From JALNXF01 sp964555845 (GTDB lineage: Bacteria > Patescibacteriota > Gracilibacteria > BD1-5 > UBA2023), in the NCBI GenBank assembly GCA_964555845.1, contig CAZKUA010000004.1, positions 49,293 through 113,292 on the forward strand: a stretch of 64,000 nucleotides of DNA. The letters are read 5' to 3'. The notes under the pieces were generated by a model. The model did not search any database. It saw only the letters and a program-made list of their open reading frames with translations, and was not told where the DNA came from. A program made the position numbers and the translations under genes. This document shows, one piece after another, positions 9,985-21,855 of this stretch (position 1 is the first letter of the stretch; every line of letters begins with the position of its first letter).

Positions 9985-11265
9985 ATGAAACTAAAACAAG
10001 AACTCGAGGCAAGATGACTACTTAATCAGTATTCAAATGAGGAGGTTTTCGACTTATATACAAAATGATGACAAAGTTTTTATATTTGATTTGATCCGAG
10101 TGCTGATTCACTTCAATTAGGTAATATGTGTGCAATTATGGCAGCAGTTAACCTTATGAAATATTGAAATAAATGTTATTTTTTAGTTGGTTGAGCTACT
10201 GGTATGATAGGTGATCCAGGATGAAAAGATGCAGAAAGAAATTTTCTTACAGAAGATATTTTACGTCACAATGAAAAATCAATCCATAATCAATTAAAGT
10301 CATTTTTAGATAATTTAAAAGCTAATTATGGAATAAAATTCGATTTTGAAATGGTAAATAATTATGATTTTTTCAAAAATATGTCAGTTCTTGATTTTTT
10401 GCGTGATGTTGGAAAATACATCACCATTAATAATATGATAAAGAAGGATACTGTAGCTAAAAGAATCGAAGATCCAGATAAATCAATTTCTTATACTGAA
10501 TTCTCTTATATGCTTTTGCAAGGTTATGATTTTGTAAAATTATTTAGAGATAAATGAGTTAAATTACAACTTGCTTGATGAGATCAATGGGGGAATGCAG
10601 TAACATGAGTTGAGTTAATTAGAAAAATTGAAGAAAAGGAATGATATGTAATGACTATTCCGATTGTAACTGATGCTAGCTGAAAAAAATTTGGTAAATC
10701 TGCAGGTAATGCGATTTGGCTTGACCCAAACAAAAATAGTCCATACTTTGTGTACCAATTTTTTATGAATGTTGCAGATGCTGATATTGAGAGATATTTA
10801 AAAATTCTAACTCTTCTAAGTCTTGAAGATATTTCAGATATTATGAAAAAACATAATGAAAATCCAGAATTAAGAACATGACAATCTGCTCTTTGAAAAG
10901 CTGTTGTTGAAATAATTTTCTGAAAAAAAGCTTCAAATCAATCTGAGATGATTTCAGATATGCTTTTTTGAAATAAAGATAAATTAGAGACTCTGAAAAC
11001 ACTTGAAAAAGATGATTTAGAAGCTCTTGCAAAAGAAACAGGAAGTACAAATTATAATTCATGATTAATAATCCTAGATGCACTAATAAACTGCTCTCTC
11101 GCTAGCTCTAGATGAGACGGAAGAAAGCTAATTGAGTGAGGTTGAATTTATCTAAATGAAGTAAAAGTTACCGATTGATTTGCTGAAATTACCGACAAGG
11201 ATTTCATAAATTCCGCAATAATCATCAGAAAATGAAAGAAAAATTTTAAATTGATTTTGAGGTAA
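9985..11265 (+). CDS. tyrS: Tyrosyl-tRNA synthetase
   Basis: A 426-aa class I synthetase of normal length that charges tRNA-Tyr. The HIGH-like motif is LQLGN within FDPSADSLQLGN. The substrate-binding region has YMLLQGYD and LAGGDQWGN, with glycines coded TGA. The KMSKS-like loop is KFGKS. A C-terminal S4 RNA-binding region contains KLIEGGGIYLNEVKV. ATG 9985 gives the expected start. recQ follows after 16 bases. Stop TAA. Confidence 0.96.
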
Positions 11266-11281
11266 TATTTTAAAACTCTAA

Positions 11282-13570
11282 ATGCAAAATTTAAACAAAA
11301 TACTTAAAGAAAGTTTTTGACTTGAGTCGTTTCTTGAATGACAACAAGATATTGTGGAGAGTGTCTTGGATTTAAAAGACACTCTTGTTTTTATGCCGAC
11401 TGGTTGAGGTAAATCGCTGACTTATCAGCTTTCTGGGATTTTGTTGCCGGGGCTTACGATTGTAATTTCTCCGCTTATTTCTCTGATGAAGGATCAATTA
11501 GACAAGTTAAATGAACTTAAGATTAGGACCGAGATTATCAATTCTACAATTTCTGGAAATGAGCAAAAACAAATTTTGGATGAACTAAATTTCACTGATT
11601 TTACGGAGAAAAATGCTATAAAATTCCTGTATATCGCTCCAGAAAGACTCAATTCTCGTGAATTTCTGGATGCTATTTCAAATATAAAAATAAGTCTGGT
11701 TGCGATAGATGAGGCTCATTGTATCAGTCAATGGTGACATGATTTTCGTCCTAGTTATATGAAAATTAAGAATTTTTTGACTGATTTGAAAAAAAGACAA
11801 AATTTTCCAGTGATGGCATTGACGGCTACGGCTACGAAAAAAGTAAGAGCTGATATTGTGGATAGACTAGGTTTAGTTGATTACAATGTTTTCACGAAAT
11901 GATTTGACCGCAAAAATATAATTTTACTGGTAAAAGAAATTAGTAAAAAAGAAGAAAAACTAGCTAAAACTCTAGAGATTATTGAGAAAACTCCAGGGTC
12001 TGGAATTATTTATTGTTCGAGTATCAAAATGGTTGAGGAGGTCCATGAATTTCTAAAATCAAATGGGGTGGATGTTGGTATTTATAATGGGTCTTTGGGG
12101 GCATCACTGAGAGAAAATGAGCAAAATAAATTTATGAATTCAACTTATAAAGTGATTGTCGCGACAAATGCCTTTGGGATGGGAATTGATAAAAGTGATA
12201 TTAGGTTTGTAATTCACTATAATTTACCTGGAAGTATAGAAAATTATTATCAAGAAGTCTGAAGAGCCTGAAGAGATTGACTGAAGTCTTATGGCGTTGT
12301 GCTCGCGAGTTTTGGTGACACAAAAATCCAGGAATTTTTTATAGAAAATACTTATCCCGCTAAATCAGAAATTCTAGATTTTTACGATTATTTATTTAAG
12401 GAATTTAAACTGGGTGAATGAAAATGAGCTCAAATTCTCAAAACTTATTATCAAATGTCGAAAGAATCCGGAATTGGAAGTGATATGAGAGTTGGAAGTA
12501 TTTTAAAAATTCTCGAAAAGTATGGAATTATTTCAAGGTGAGTTGATGAGAAAACAGATGAGGGATTTAGGTGAAAGTGAATCACTCTAGTTCAGGAAAA
12601 AAGAAAGCATTCTGGAATTTTAATCGATTGGAATAGACAAGATTTACTAAAAAAAGAAGCTTATTTTAAGCTCGACCAAATCAAAAAACTACTTTTTTAT
12701 CCGAGTTGTAGAAGAAGATTTATATTAGAATATTTTCAGGATGAGGAGGATTTGAGCTCGCTCCCAGATAATTGTAGGACTTGTGATTATTGTATTGAAA
12801 AGAAAAAACTTGAAAATAGGGAAGTGGAAAGTATTGTAAATTTGTCTGTTTTTGGATTAGTTTTAGAGGTAATTAAAAAACTTGATAATAAATTCTGAGT
12901 TATGACTTTTGTACAATTTTTGAGTGGAAGCCAAGATAAGAAAATATTGAGCTGGAATCTTGATAAAGATGAGAATTATTGAATTTTAACTGAATATTCT
13001 ACTCAATTTATCCAGGCTCTAATTGAAGCTCTAATTCAACAAGGATTTATAGAGAAATCAAGTTGACTTTACCCCGTTATTTGACTTACAAGTAAATGAA
13101 ATATTGCGCTTCGTAGAGAAGATTTACTCAAAAAAGAAGAAAAGGAATTACAATCTTTTATAACACTCAGGTCCGGATCTAATATTTTCAAAAAAGATAA
13201 ACCAAATAAAACAAGTGCTTCTAAGCCAAAGAAATCATCAATTTGAAAATGAGATACTTATGCTGAAACTCTTGACTTATTTAACGAGTGAAAAAATATC
13301 TCTGAAATTGCCAAAAATCGCGAAATGACAACAAATACAATAGAATCCCATTTAATTAAACTCTATGAAACAGGGAAATTAGTGACTGTTGATTTATTAA
13401 AAATTGCCAATACCTCAAATGTTACTAAAGTCCAAGAAATTATAAAGTCTGACTTTGCCGATAATACAGACAAACTAAGACCCATCAAAGACAAACTCGA
13501 GGAACTAGGTTTTTGAGAAATAAATTATTTCGAAATTAAGGTTGCAATTTCATTATTGCTTAGAAACTAG
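11282..13570 (+). CDS. recQ: RecQ-family DNA helicase
   Basis: A 762-aa 3'-5' superfamily 2 helicase. Walker A is MPTGGGKS (residues 38-45; the middle glycine is TGA), the DEAH-type box is DEAHCISQWGHDFRP, motif III is LTATAT, and motif VI is QEVGRAGRDG. The RecQ zinc-binding cysteines appear as CRRRF and NCRTCDYC, followed by a winged-helix RQC region. The C-terminus ends in a helix-turn-helix module (GKNISEIAKNREMTTNTIESHL), as in some RecQ proteins. It acts in recombination and fork repair. Its last 18 bases overlap the convergent antitoxin gene, and its C-terminal codons are partly duplicated downstream at 14179. Stop TAG. Confidence 0.95.
13528..13555 (+). repeat. recQ-end repeat, copy 1 (inside recQ)
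   Basis: A 28-base sequence coding FEIKVAISL at the end of recQ. It matches copy 2 at 14179-14206 at 25 of 28 positions. It also contains the stop codon of the convergent antitoxin gene. Confidence 0.75.
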
Positions 13571-13828
13571 TTTTCATGTTGTAAATTTATGCAAAACTGT
13601 TGAAATAAGAGTCTGATAAGGTAATCATTCTTCTGCCGCTATAGTTCTAAGTCTTAAAATATCTGATTCTAGAATTCTAATATTTATAGGTTTTCTACTT
13701 TGGATAGTTTTTTTAAAAGATTGCTTTAATAGCGCCTTTCTTTTATCTAAATTTTTCGCACTCACAAATTCTCATTTTTCAAATGATTCAATTAAATCTT
13801 TTTCTTCTTTATCTATAAAATTATACAT
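13553..13828 (-). CDS. brnA: BrnA/CopG-like antitoxin
   Basis: A 91-aa protein. The C-terminal part (INIRILESDILRLRTIAAEEGLPYQTLISTVLHKF) fits ribbon-helix-helix antitoxins of the BrnA type: a beta strand, a helix, then the conserved GLPYQTLI segment. It lies 23 bases downstream of the BrnT-like toxin on the same strand, the usual toxin-first BrnT-BrnA order. BrnA binds DNA and represses its operon while neutralising BrnT. Three in-frame TGA glycines; stop TAA. Its 3' end overlaps recQ by 18 bases. Confidence 0.8.
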
Positions 13829-13851
13829 AAAATTAAATATTAAAAAATAAA

Positions 13852-14100
13852 TTACTTTTTGTATCTCCTGTCAGGAAATAAGGTTTTTAAAAATATTGTT
13901 TTTTCATCTTCCACATATGGACAAACATATGGATATCATCAAATATTAACAATCATAATTCTTTGATTTGGATATTTTTCTTTGTTTGGATGTTCTAAAT
14001 CATCTAAAATCTCGGAATTCAAAACATCCTCAAAACATACTCATCTTTGCCTCTTTATTATCTCATTTTTTTCATCATCCCAAAGTATAATTTTACTCAT
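13852..14100 (-). CDS. brnT: BrnT-like toxin (DUF497)
   Basis: An 82-aa protein opening with ILWDDEKNE and followed by GVCFEDVLNSEILDD, matching the start of BrnT toxins (WD-x-x-KN, then HGV-x-FE-x-V). The final strands end in KTLFPDRRYKK, corresponding to the basic BrnT C-terminus. BrnT is a RelE-fold ribonuclease that halts translation. The gene sits in a short insert after recQ and is transcribed against it. Three in-frame TGA glycines confirm that it is adapted to this code. Confidence 0.8.
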
Positions 14101-14352
14101 CAAAATATATTTAACAAATACCTTTTGTATACCGCCATAGTATACAATTTTAAAAATAAGTCAAACTATTTTTTAAAATTTCGAAATCAAAGTTGCAATC
14201 TCATTACAAACAAAGTAAAAATTCACTTGACAAATATCAATAATTTCTTATATTTCAACTTAATCTAAAATAAAAATAAAAAAATACTTTTGTCTATTAT
14301 CCAAAAAATCTAGGCATTTTTTTATTTTTTTCATCATTTAACCAAATATATT
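14101..14352. other. Intergenic DNA right of the BrnTA module
   Basis: 252 bases of AT-rich DNA between the BrnT start and the 988-aa gene. The only recognisable element is the second recQ-end copy at 14179-14206. The first part presumably carries the minus-strand toxin-antitoxin promoter and the last part the promoter of the 988-aa gene. Confidence 0.5.
14179..14206 (+). repeat. recQ-end repeat, copy 2 (downstream remnant)
   Basis: It encodes FEIKVAISL like the end of recQ and runs on in that frame for three more codons to a TAA (Q-T-K-stop). All three differences from copy 1 are synonymous third-position changes. It looks like a leftover original end of recQ separated from the gene by the BrnTA insert. 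Confidence 0.7.
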
Positions 14353-17319
14353 ATGCGCAGTGAAAGAAGTACTCCTGGGGTGACAAATATTCCTTGAAAT
14401 TCATCATCTGAACACAGAGAAAAACAACAAAATAATACTCAAATATTCTGAGAAATTCAAATTTGAGAAATGAAATATCCGTCTTATTTAAGACCAGATT
14501 GAACTCCTTTTACAGTCTGATGAGAACCGATAATAGTTATAAGTTGTGAGGGAAATAGTGCAAGAGTTATTATGAATTTATTAGATATTTCAAATTCAAT
14601 AATTGAAGTAGTTTGGGAAAATAATGAGCCTAAAATTATAGATTTAGGTTGAATAGAATTTTTATGTAAAATTTATGATAATAAGGTATTTAAAGTAGCT
14701 TTAATGAGTAATAAAATTAAACTACCATATCATTTATATGAATCACCTTTAGTTATTATTAAACAAGATGGACGTGATATGTTGATAACCGAGAACAATG
14801 AATTGTTTTATTCAGTTATTTATATTGAGAAACACTGAAGACCTCATCCTGATGTTTATTCAAGAATTTTTTATAAAAAATGAGATAAATATATACCTGT
14901 AACTTTTGAATGAGAAGCACCATTGCATGATTTTATTTGAGTTCCAGATGTTGAAGGTATGAGTTTATGGGATAGAAATAATCGCAGACTAATTTATTGG
15001 GATAAAGAAGCTGAAACATTTAGGCAAGTAGAGAAAAATGGTATAGTATTTGAGAATGTTCATCAAAATCTAAAACATGATGAGTATTCAATTAATATTT
15101 GAGATAAAACAGTACCCTTTTCTAAATCTTTAGACAATCCGAACCAGCCAGCTTCAATTGAAATTAATTGAAATTTCTTCTTTGTATTATATTTAGATAA
15201 GAATTCATCTATAAGTCATGTTTCGGCTTGAGGTCAATCATTTCCAATTAAAATTAATGAGCCAATTGTTATTAACTGAAGAACTTTTTATAAAATAGTA
15301 GATCAGAGAAACTATTATATTGATTGATTTTATAATCCAAATTGATTTAATTTTTTACGTTTTGAAATTAATGAAAATAAAGAAATAAAGACATTTGATT
15401 ATCAAGGTAAAAAATTACCAATTATTGACTCTACATGTAGTGATTTAACTAAAATTCATTCTGAAAATCCTATTATTGAAATATATAATTTTGAATGAAA
15501 TAACTCAGAAAAGATTATCTTAATGAAAAATTCTAAATTTAATGAAAATGAAGAAGAGAAATGAGAGGATAATGAGAAAAGCGATAAAATAGATGAAGAA
15601 TATATTAGACTTAAGCTCACTCCGGATCAATCAGAAAAAAATTTAATAACTACTAGTTATAAACATTGAATTATTTGTTTATCTAATAGTGTTAGTGGTC
15701 AATCTAAATATGAATTCTATAGAATTAATCCAGATTGAACTCTAGATTTAGCATTTAAAAATGCTATTAATATTTCAATAAAAGATAATGTTATAATTGA
15801 GTGTTATGATAGAGAAGTTAGGTTTAAACTGAGTTATACCCTAATTCGCAGACCTGGGACATCGAGCATTTTTGAGCCAGTAGATTATAATGGTAAACCC
15901 TGTCTAGTTGCTAAGTGAATAAATTCATGAACTGTAACTTATATTTCTATAGAGGATTTTTCTGAAATAATTGAGCAATATATTTGACCAGATCCAGAAA
16001 TACTTACTTCAATGATTAATAATAAATTTGAGCTTTGATGAGAAACTTTGTTTTATAACGATGATTGAACTATTAATTTATTGGACAAAAAATTTCATTT
16101 AGCTAATTCTAAAGGTAAGCTAGTGAAATCTCCAGAAAACTCAATTCTAAAAGTTTGAGATAAAGAAATTCTATTGCTTGTAAATAAAGATGATACAATC
16201 GTTGGTTATTTTGTGTGAATGAAAACTGATTTAGACATGCTTGACCTAAGGCATTATGTTAAAACATCTCCTGATTTACTTGAATCCATAAAAAGAGAAG
16301 TTATTAAAGTATCAGTAGATGGTGTGGAAGCTATTTGTAATATGAATTATCCAGAATTTAGAGCTCTTCGAATATGTGAAATTGTAAATGAATATTTTTA
16401 TAATCGTTATGTTTGTAATGTGTGAAATGCTACAAAAATTTCTTGAAAGGAATTTATGTGTGATTGAGAACAAATTGAAATTCAGGAAATATATTCAGAA
16501 GAATATGTTTTGGATAAAAAATGAGAACTATATTATAGAAAAGATCTTTGAAATGAACTAACAAAAGTAATTCTACCAAGAAGGGTATATCTTTCTAATG
16601 CTTGAATTCCTTATATACATCCAGATTTATATAATTCTATTTGACAAAACAAATGACCTCAGGACTGAAAATTTCCTCTTAAAATTGTAAATTGACAGAT
16701 AAATCCTATAGGAAAATTTTCTAATTTATATAGAGTGGATATGGAAGATTTTGATTGTATTATAAATTGAGTAGAAAAAACATTCATAAATTTATGGAAT
16801 TATAAAACAAATCAAATTTGCTCTTATACCGAGGAAAGTTGGGGTTTTGAAGCCTTTAAAATTTGTAATCATAAAACATTTTTTGATGATAATAATATTA
16901 GAATTTATATTGATTGAGATATTATTGATTGAAATATTGATGTTTGTAAAAATATTTTTGGAAGAAATATTATATTACCAAGGCTAAAAGATAATTTTAG
17001 AGAGGAATATGAATATAAAACTGTAATAATTCACGAACAAATCAAGACAGAAGATTTTATTTTTGCCAAAGCTTGGAATTCAGATATGGATGGAGTTCAA
17101 ATATATCCTTTATATAAAGTTGATTGAAACTTTGTTGCAATTGAGATTCCAGAATGATATAACTTTAGATTTGAAAACTGAAAAATACTGATTAATGGCA
17201 TTCCCTACGGAGACAACGAGGTTAAACTTTTCTACGAAAAATTCAGACCAGAGCAAATTAACACTAAATGAGTCGTAGAAAAAGTAACTTGAAAAGTCAA
17301 GGATTTAACTCAAAAATAA
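14353..17319 (+). CDS. Large hypothetical protein, 988 aa
   Basis: A long open frame with dozens of TGA glycines and a TAA stop. There is no signal peptide or membrane helix; it begins MRSERSTPGVTNIPG. The composition is rich in Ile, Asn, Asp, Glu and aromatic residues. Many short strand-turn units of the type 'hydrophobic-x-hydrophobic-N/D-G' suggest a repetitive all-beta protein. Examples are INGNFFFV, VDGNFVAI, ENGKILING and IDGDIIDGN. I do not recognise a family. It directly precedes three tandem paralogous genes with similar AT-rich leaders, so it may act with them. Confidence 0.75.
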
Positions 17320-17345
17320 TTTTTATTTAACTAATTTTATAAAAT

Positions 17346-18014
17346 ATGAAAAATAATTTTCTACATGATCACAATAATCTTGTAACTGAACATCATATAC
17401 AGCAAGAATCAAAAATTTGCGAAAATATTTTTGAGATTTTGGCACATTTAGCAGTATTTAATCCATTGATAACTTGTATTTTTCCTGATGTTGCATCTCT
17501 TGGTGCAGCAACATATATCGCTATTCTTCCTGATAAATCAAGTAGAGAACATTATATAAATCTTCATATTAAAGAAATAGTTAAATATTTTCAGAAAAAA
17601 GAAAATGTAAAGAAATTTGCACAGGAAGTAGAGAAATTCTATCTAGAACATAAAAAGGCACTTGATAAAGCCTGAATAAATAACTCTCATAAAAATGCCT
17701 ACAGTATGGCAATAGCGACTATTAGAGCAGTTGCGGATATGCAGAATAAAACTAAAACAAAAACTAATAAAACAAGTTCTAATCTTACCCAGATACCAAG
17801 CATTAATTCTCAAGTTATTGCAAAATTTTATGAGATATTTAATGAATATAAAAAATATGATATCGTTTGAGATATTGAGTGAAATTTGATAGATATTAAT
17901 GGAAAAAATGAATGAGCAGTAAGAAATTTTTCTGGTGGAGATATAATTAGAATATGAGGAAAGTGTATTAATCCCGAAACAAGAAGTTCTATTTTACTTA
18001 AATATTGAATTTAG
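17346..18014 (+). CDS. Hypothetical protein, paralogue 1 of 3 (short form)
   Basis: 222 aa. It shares an N-terminal domain with the two following genes: IFEILAHLAVFNPLITCIFPD, the helical segment IVKYFQKKENVKKFAQEVEKFYLEHKKAL, and SHKNAYSMAIATIRA. A linker rich in Thr and Asn follows, then the common GDIEGNL segment. It ends about 125 residues earlier than its paralogues, so it lacks their C-terminal beta region. The 26-base leader AATAATTTTTATTTAACTAA... is repeated before the next gene. Function unknown. Stop TAG. Confidence 0.75.
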
Positions 18015-18053
18015 AATATTAAAATAATTTTTATTTAACTAACCCTACTACCT

Positions 18054-19100
18054 ATGAATAATAAAATAAGTGATTATGAAATACAACGTGAACCAAAAAC
18101 TTGTAGTAATATCTACGAGATTTTGGCTCATCCAGCAATTTTTAATCCGCTTATGAATTGTATTTATCCAGAAATAAACCCAAAAACAATAAATAATATT
18201 GTTCCTGATAAATCAAGTAAGATACACCATATTTTTCTTCATATTGAGAAAATTGTTAAATATTTTCAGAAAAAAGAAAATGTAGAGAAATTTGCAAAGG
18301 AAGTAGAAATTTTTTATTTAACACATAAAAATGCACTTGAGAAAGCTTGAATCAATGATTCTCATAAAAATGCCTATGTTATGGCAATAGCGACTCTTAG
18401 AAGTGTTGCAAATCAAAAAGTGAAAGAAACGAATGATTCAAAGCAAAATTTTACAAGTATTAATGCTAAAATATCTGCCGTAGTTGATATTCAGTCTCAA
18501 GTTAATCTTAAATTCAGAGAAATATTTGAGTGATATAGAGAACAAGCTATAGCTTGAGATATTGAATGAAATCTTGTTAAGGAAAAAGAATGAAAAATAA
18601 AAGAGTTTTTTGGTAAAAATGTCATAAAAGTTAATTGAAGAGTTATTTATACAGACTCAAGAAAACCTGTTATTGTAGAATGATGTGAGGTTATTAGTTT
18701 ATTTAGATATAATACTTTACCTAATTGAAAAATAATAAGAAGAGCAAATATAAGAGATAAAGACTTAAATCAAAAAATAATTTATATTACAAAAGAAAAT
18801 GAAATTTTTAGAGTAGAATGACATGAAATTATTAAAGCTTCCAACCCTTATTATTGAAAATCAGATTTACTATCTATACCTAAATGAACTCTTATTTCAA
18901 GCGTAAATTTAGAAAATTGAGAAGAAAGGTATATTACAAAAGAAAATAAATTATTTAGAGTTGAATTCAATAATAAGCAATGTGAATTATGCGATATATG
19001 TTCATATAATGATAGACGTGGATGAACAGAAATTATTATTAACTATAATTGAAAAGAAATAAAAGTAATTGTTACAAAAGATTGAGTAGAAAAAATGTAA
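18054..19100 (+). CDS. Hypothetical protein, paralogue 2 of 3
   Basis: 348 aa. The N-terminal helical domain (about 15-125) is nearly the same as in its neighbours: TCSNIYEILAHPAIFNPL, YFQKKENVEKFAKEVE, SHKNAYVMAIATLRS. The C-terminal half after AGDIEGNL is a beta-rich region with two YITKEN-x-x-FRVE repeats and a possible zinc-binding CELCDIC cluster. No signal peptide or membrane helix. I recognise no family. Tandem duplication with upstream and downstream copies is clear. Stop TAA. Confidence 0.75.
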
Positions 19101-19124
19101 TTTAACTAATTAACTTTATAACTT

Positions 19125-20231
19125 ATGAATACTTTAGAAAATTTTGAGCAAGAAAGAAAAACTTGTAGTAATATCTACGAGATTTTGGCTCATCCAGCGA
19201 TTTTTAAGTCATTAATTAGCTGTATATTTCAGGATATAGAAGCCGATGAATATCAACATATTTATAATATCAAAAAACAATTTCTATGAAATCGGAATAA
19301 TAAAGAATATAGAGAAGAATTTTTAAGATATGAGGAAAATATATCTAAAATCCTAGAATTTTTCAAAGATGAGACAAATGTGAAGAAATTCGCGAATGAG
19401 GTGGATAAATTCTATACTGAGCATAAAGAAGCTCTGTATAAATCTTGAATTAATCATTCCCATAAAAATGCCTACAGTATCGCAATAGCTACTTTAAGAC
19501 AATTTGAAGATGATAAATTTGTTGATAATTCAGAAGTTGATAATCATACAAGTATTAAACCTACTCAAAAAGATGATATTGTAAAAAGAGTTAATGATAA
19601 ATTTGAAGAAATACTATCTGAAATTCGTCCGGATTATTTGATTGTTTGAGATATTGAATGAAATCTTGTTAATTGAGTTAATTCCAATTATATTATTGAT
19701 TTTTTTGATAAAAATGTAGCTCAGATTAAAAACAATTATATTGATATAGATACAAGAAAGCCTATAATTATTGATGATTGTAATCTTTACTGGATGTCAA
19801 ATATTTATTTACCAGGTTGAAAAAATATTGTAGAAGTAGAATTGAGTAGAAATTCAAAAACTGCTGGATTTATAACAAAATATATGCTGAATAAAACTGA
19901 AGAATACAGTGTAGAATGAAATAAAATAGTTAGTATTTGGGATAGAGATAATTTACCAAATTGAGACGAAGTAGCAAAAATAGTACTTGAAAATGAAGAT
20001 ACTAGATATGTTACAAAAGAAAATAAAATTTATAGAGTTCATTTTGAAGGTAGTGAATGTGAGGTTTGTGATTTATGAGAAATGAAGGAAATTTCTAAAT
20101 GAAAAAATGCTAGACAGGCTATAATTATAGATAAAAATTGAAAGAAAAGAAAAATATTAATTTTAGAATATTGAATACAAAAACCAATGTTTACTATTTT
20201 CTGAAAAGCTTTTTTTAAGTTTTCAAGCTAG
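19125..20231 (+). CDS. Hypothetical protein, paralogue 3 of 3
   Basis: 368 aa. The same domain order as the preceding gene: TCSNIYEILAHPAIFKSL near the start, a helical segment ending SHKNAYSIAIATLRQ, VGDIEGNLVNG, and a beta-rich C-terminal region with YVTKENKIYRV and CEVCDLGEM. It has an extra insertion of about 25 residues after the first conserved block. The gene closes the array and is followed by a terminator, so genes 14353-20231 may form one transcript. Function unknown. Stop TAG. Confidence 0.75.
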
Positions 20232-20251
20232 TTTTCCTTGAAAAATTTTAC

Positions 20252-20283
20252 AAAAAATTCTGGAAAATTTCCAGAATTTTTTG
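20252..20283 (+). terminator. Terminator of the paralogue array
   Basis: A stem AAAAAATTCTGG / CCAGAATTTTTT with a 7-base loop, 20 bases after the stop at 20231. Confidence 0.85.
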
Positions 20284-20358
20284 TTTATCTTTTGACTTTA
20301 ATTTAAAAAATATAAAATCTATTAAACTTATATATTTATAATCTGTAATTAAATTAAT

Positions 20359-21852
20359 TTGGCAACAAAAAAAGTATATTTCAATACTATAGCTCAACTC
20401 GCTGGGAAGTTCTCGACAGCTTTTATTAGTATATTCCTCATTAAAATACTCACAAATTACCTGAGTCTTGATGATTATGGGCTTTATTCTAAGATTTATA
20501 ACTATCTTTCAATTTTTGCAGTAATAGCTGATATGGGGCTTTTTACTATCACGATTAGGGAGATTTCCGCGAATAGGGAAAATAAAGATATAGTGAGAAA
20601 AATCATCTGAAATATGATGACAATTAGATTATCACTTGGTTTTTTGATAATATTCTTAGCGGTTGGAATTGCCTTTTTCTTGCCATGATATAATTCCAGT
20701 CTTGCACTTTGGTCAATATTTATCACTTCATTTTTTGTATTTTTTTGATTGATGAACAGTGCTATTTTATCTCTTCTTCAAGCCTACCTTAAGACTGAGT
20801 TTTCATTTATTTCTACCACTGTTTGAAAAATTGCAAATTTCTTGCTTATCTTATTTGTGGTTTTTATTTTATATCCAAAATGAGCGATAATGTGAAATTC
20901 ACATTTGCAATTTAGTGCGTTTTTGTGGATTATGTTTGCCGGAGTTTTTGGTAATATTGTCATGACTTTGCTGATTTATTTTTATTCCAGAAAAGTCGAG
21001 AAAATCAATTTTTCATTTCATTTACCTCAAATTAAAAGTCTTGTGAAAATGTCTATTCCATATGGACTTGCAATGTTTTTAAATGTTATTTATTTTAAAA
21101 TTGATGTAATTATTTTATCTATTATGGAGCCGAGAAATATAGCTGATACCAGTATCGCGCTTTACTCTGTTCCTATGAAAATTGTTGAAGTCTGAATGCT
21201 TTTTGGATGACTTTTTCTCCAGTCTATGTTACCACTTTTTACCAATGCTATCAAGAAAAAAGATAATATTGAAATGAAAATGCTTGTTTCAAAATCCTAT
21301 AAACTTTTACTTGCTTTTTGAATAGCAATTATTGGATTTTCACTTGTAAATTGAAGAGAAATTTTATCACTTATTGCCAGCAGAGAATATCTAGATCATA
21401 GCAAATATCTCTATAATTCTCTGGACTCTTATAATGTTGTGATTTTCATTTTCTTATTTTATTTTATATCATCTATTTTTACATATATTCTCATAGCGTC
21501 CTGAGAGCAGGGAAGGCTTCTTAAGATTAATTTTTATCTTACAATTCTAAATATTGTCCTAAATATTATTTTAATTCCTCGTTTCTCTTTTGTAGGATCT
21601 TCTGTGGCTACGCTTATTTCTCAAGTATTTTTAGTAGCTAGCACTTATTTTGTTTCTCGCCATATTTTTAGATTTAATTTTATGCCGGGTTATACTTTCA
21701 AAATACTTTTTCTGTGAGTTTTGGCTTCTTTAGTTAATTTTTTGATAATTTCTCATTTTTCTCTCTGAGTATTCTTGAGTCTGATTATATCTTTTGTGAT
21801 ATTTTGAGCAATTTATTTTCCTGGATTTTATTTGAGTTATAAGAAAATATAG
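20359..21852 (+). CDS. Polysaccharide/lipid-linked oligosaccharide flippase (Wzx/MATE-MVF superfamily)
   Basis: A 497-aa integral membrane protein with about 12-14 hydrophobic helices. The N-terminus (VYFNTIAQLAGKFSTAFISIFLIKILTNYL) and the following GLYSKIYNYLSIFAVIADMGL match the polysaccharide-biosynthesis flippase pattern. It would move undecaprenyl-linked sugars across the membrane for surface glycan. The only start without an in-frame stop before it is TTG at 20359. The C-terminal helices show the usual FVGSSVATLISQ segment. Stop TAG. No glycosyltransferase genes lie next to it in the window. Confidence 0.85.
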
Positions 21853-21855
21853 ACT

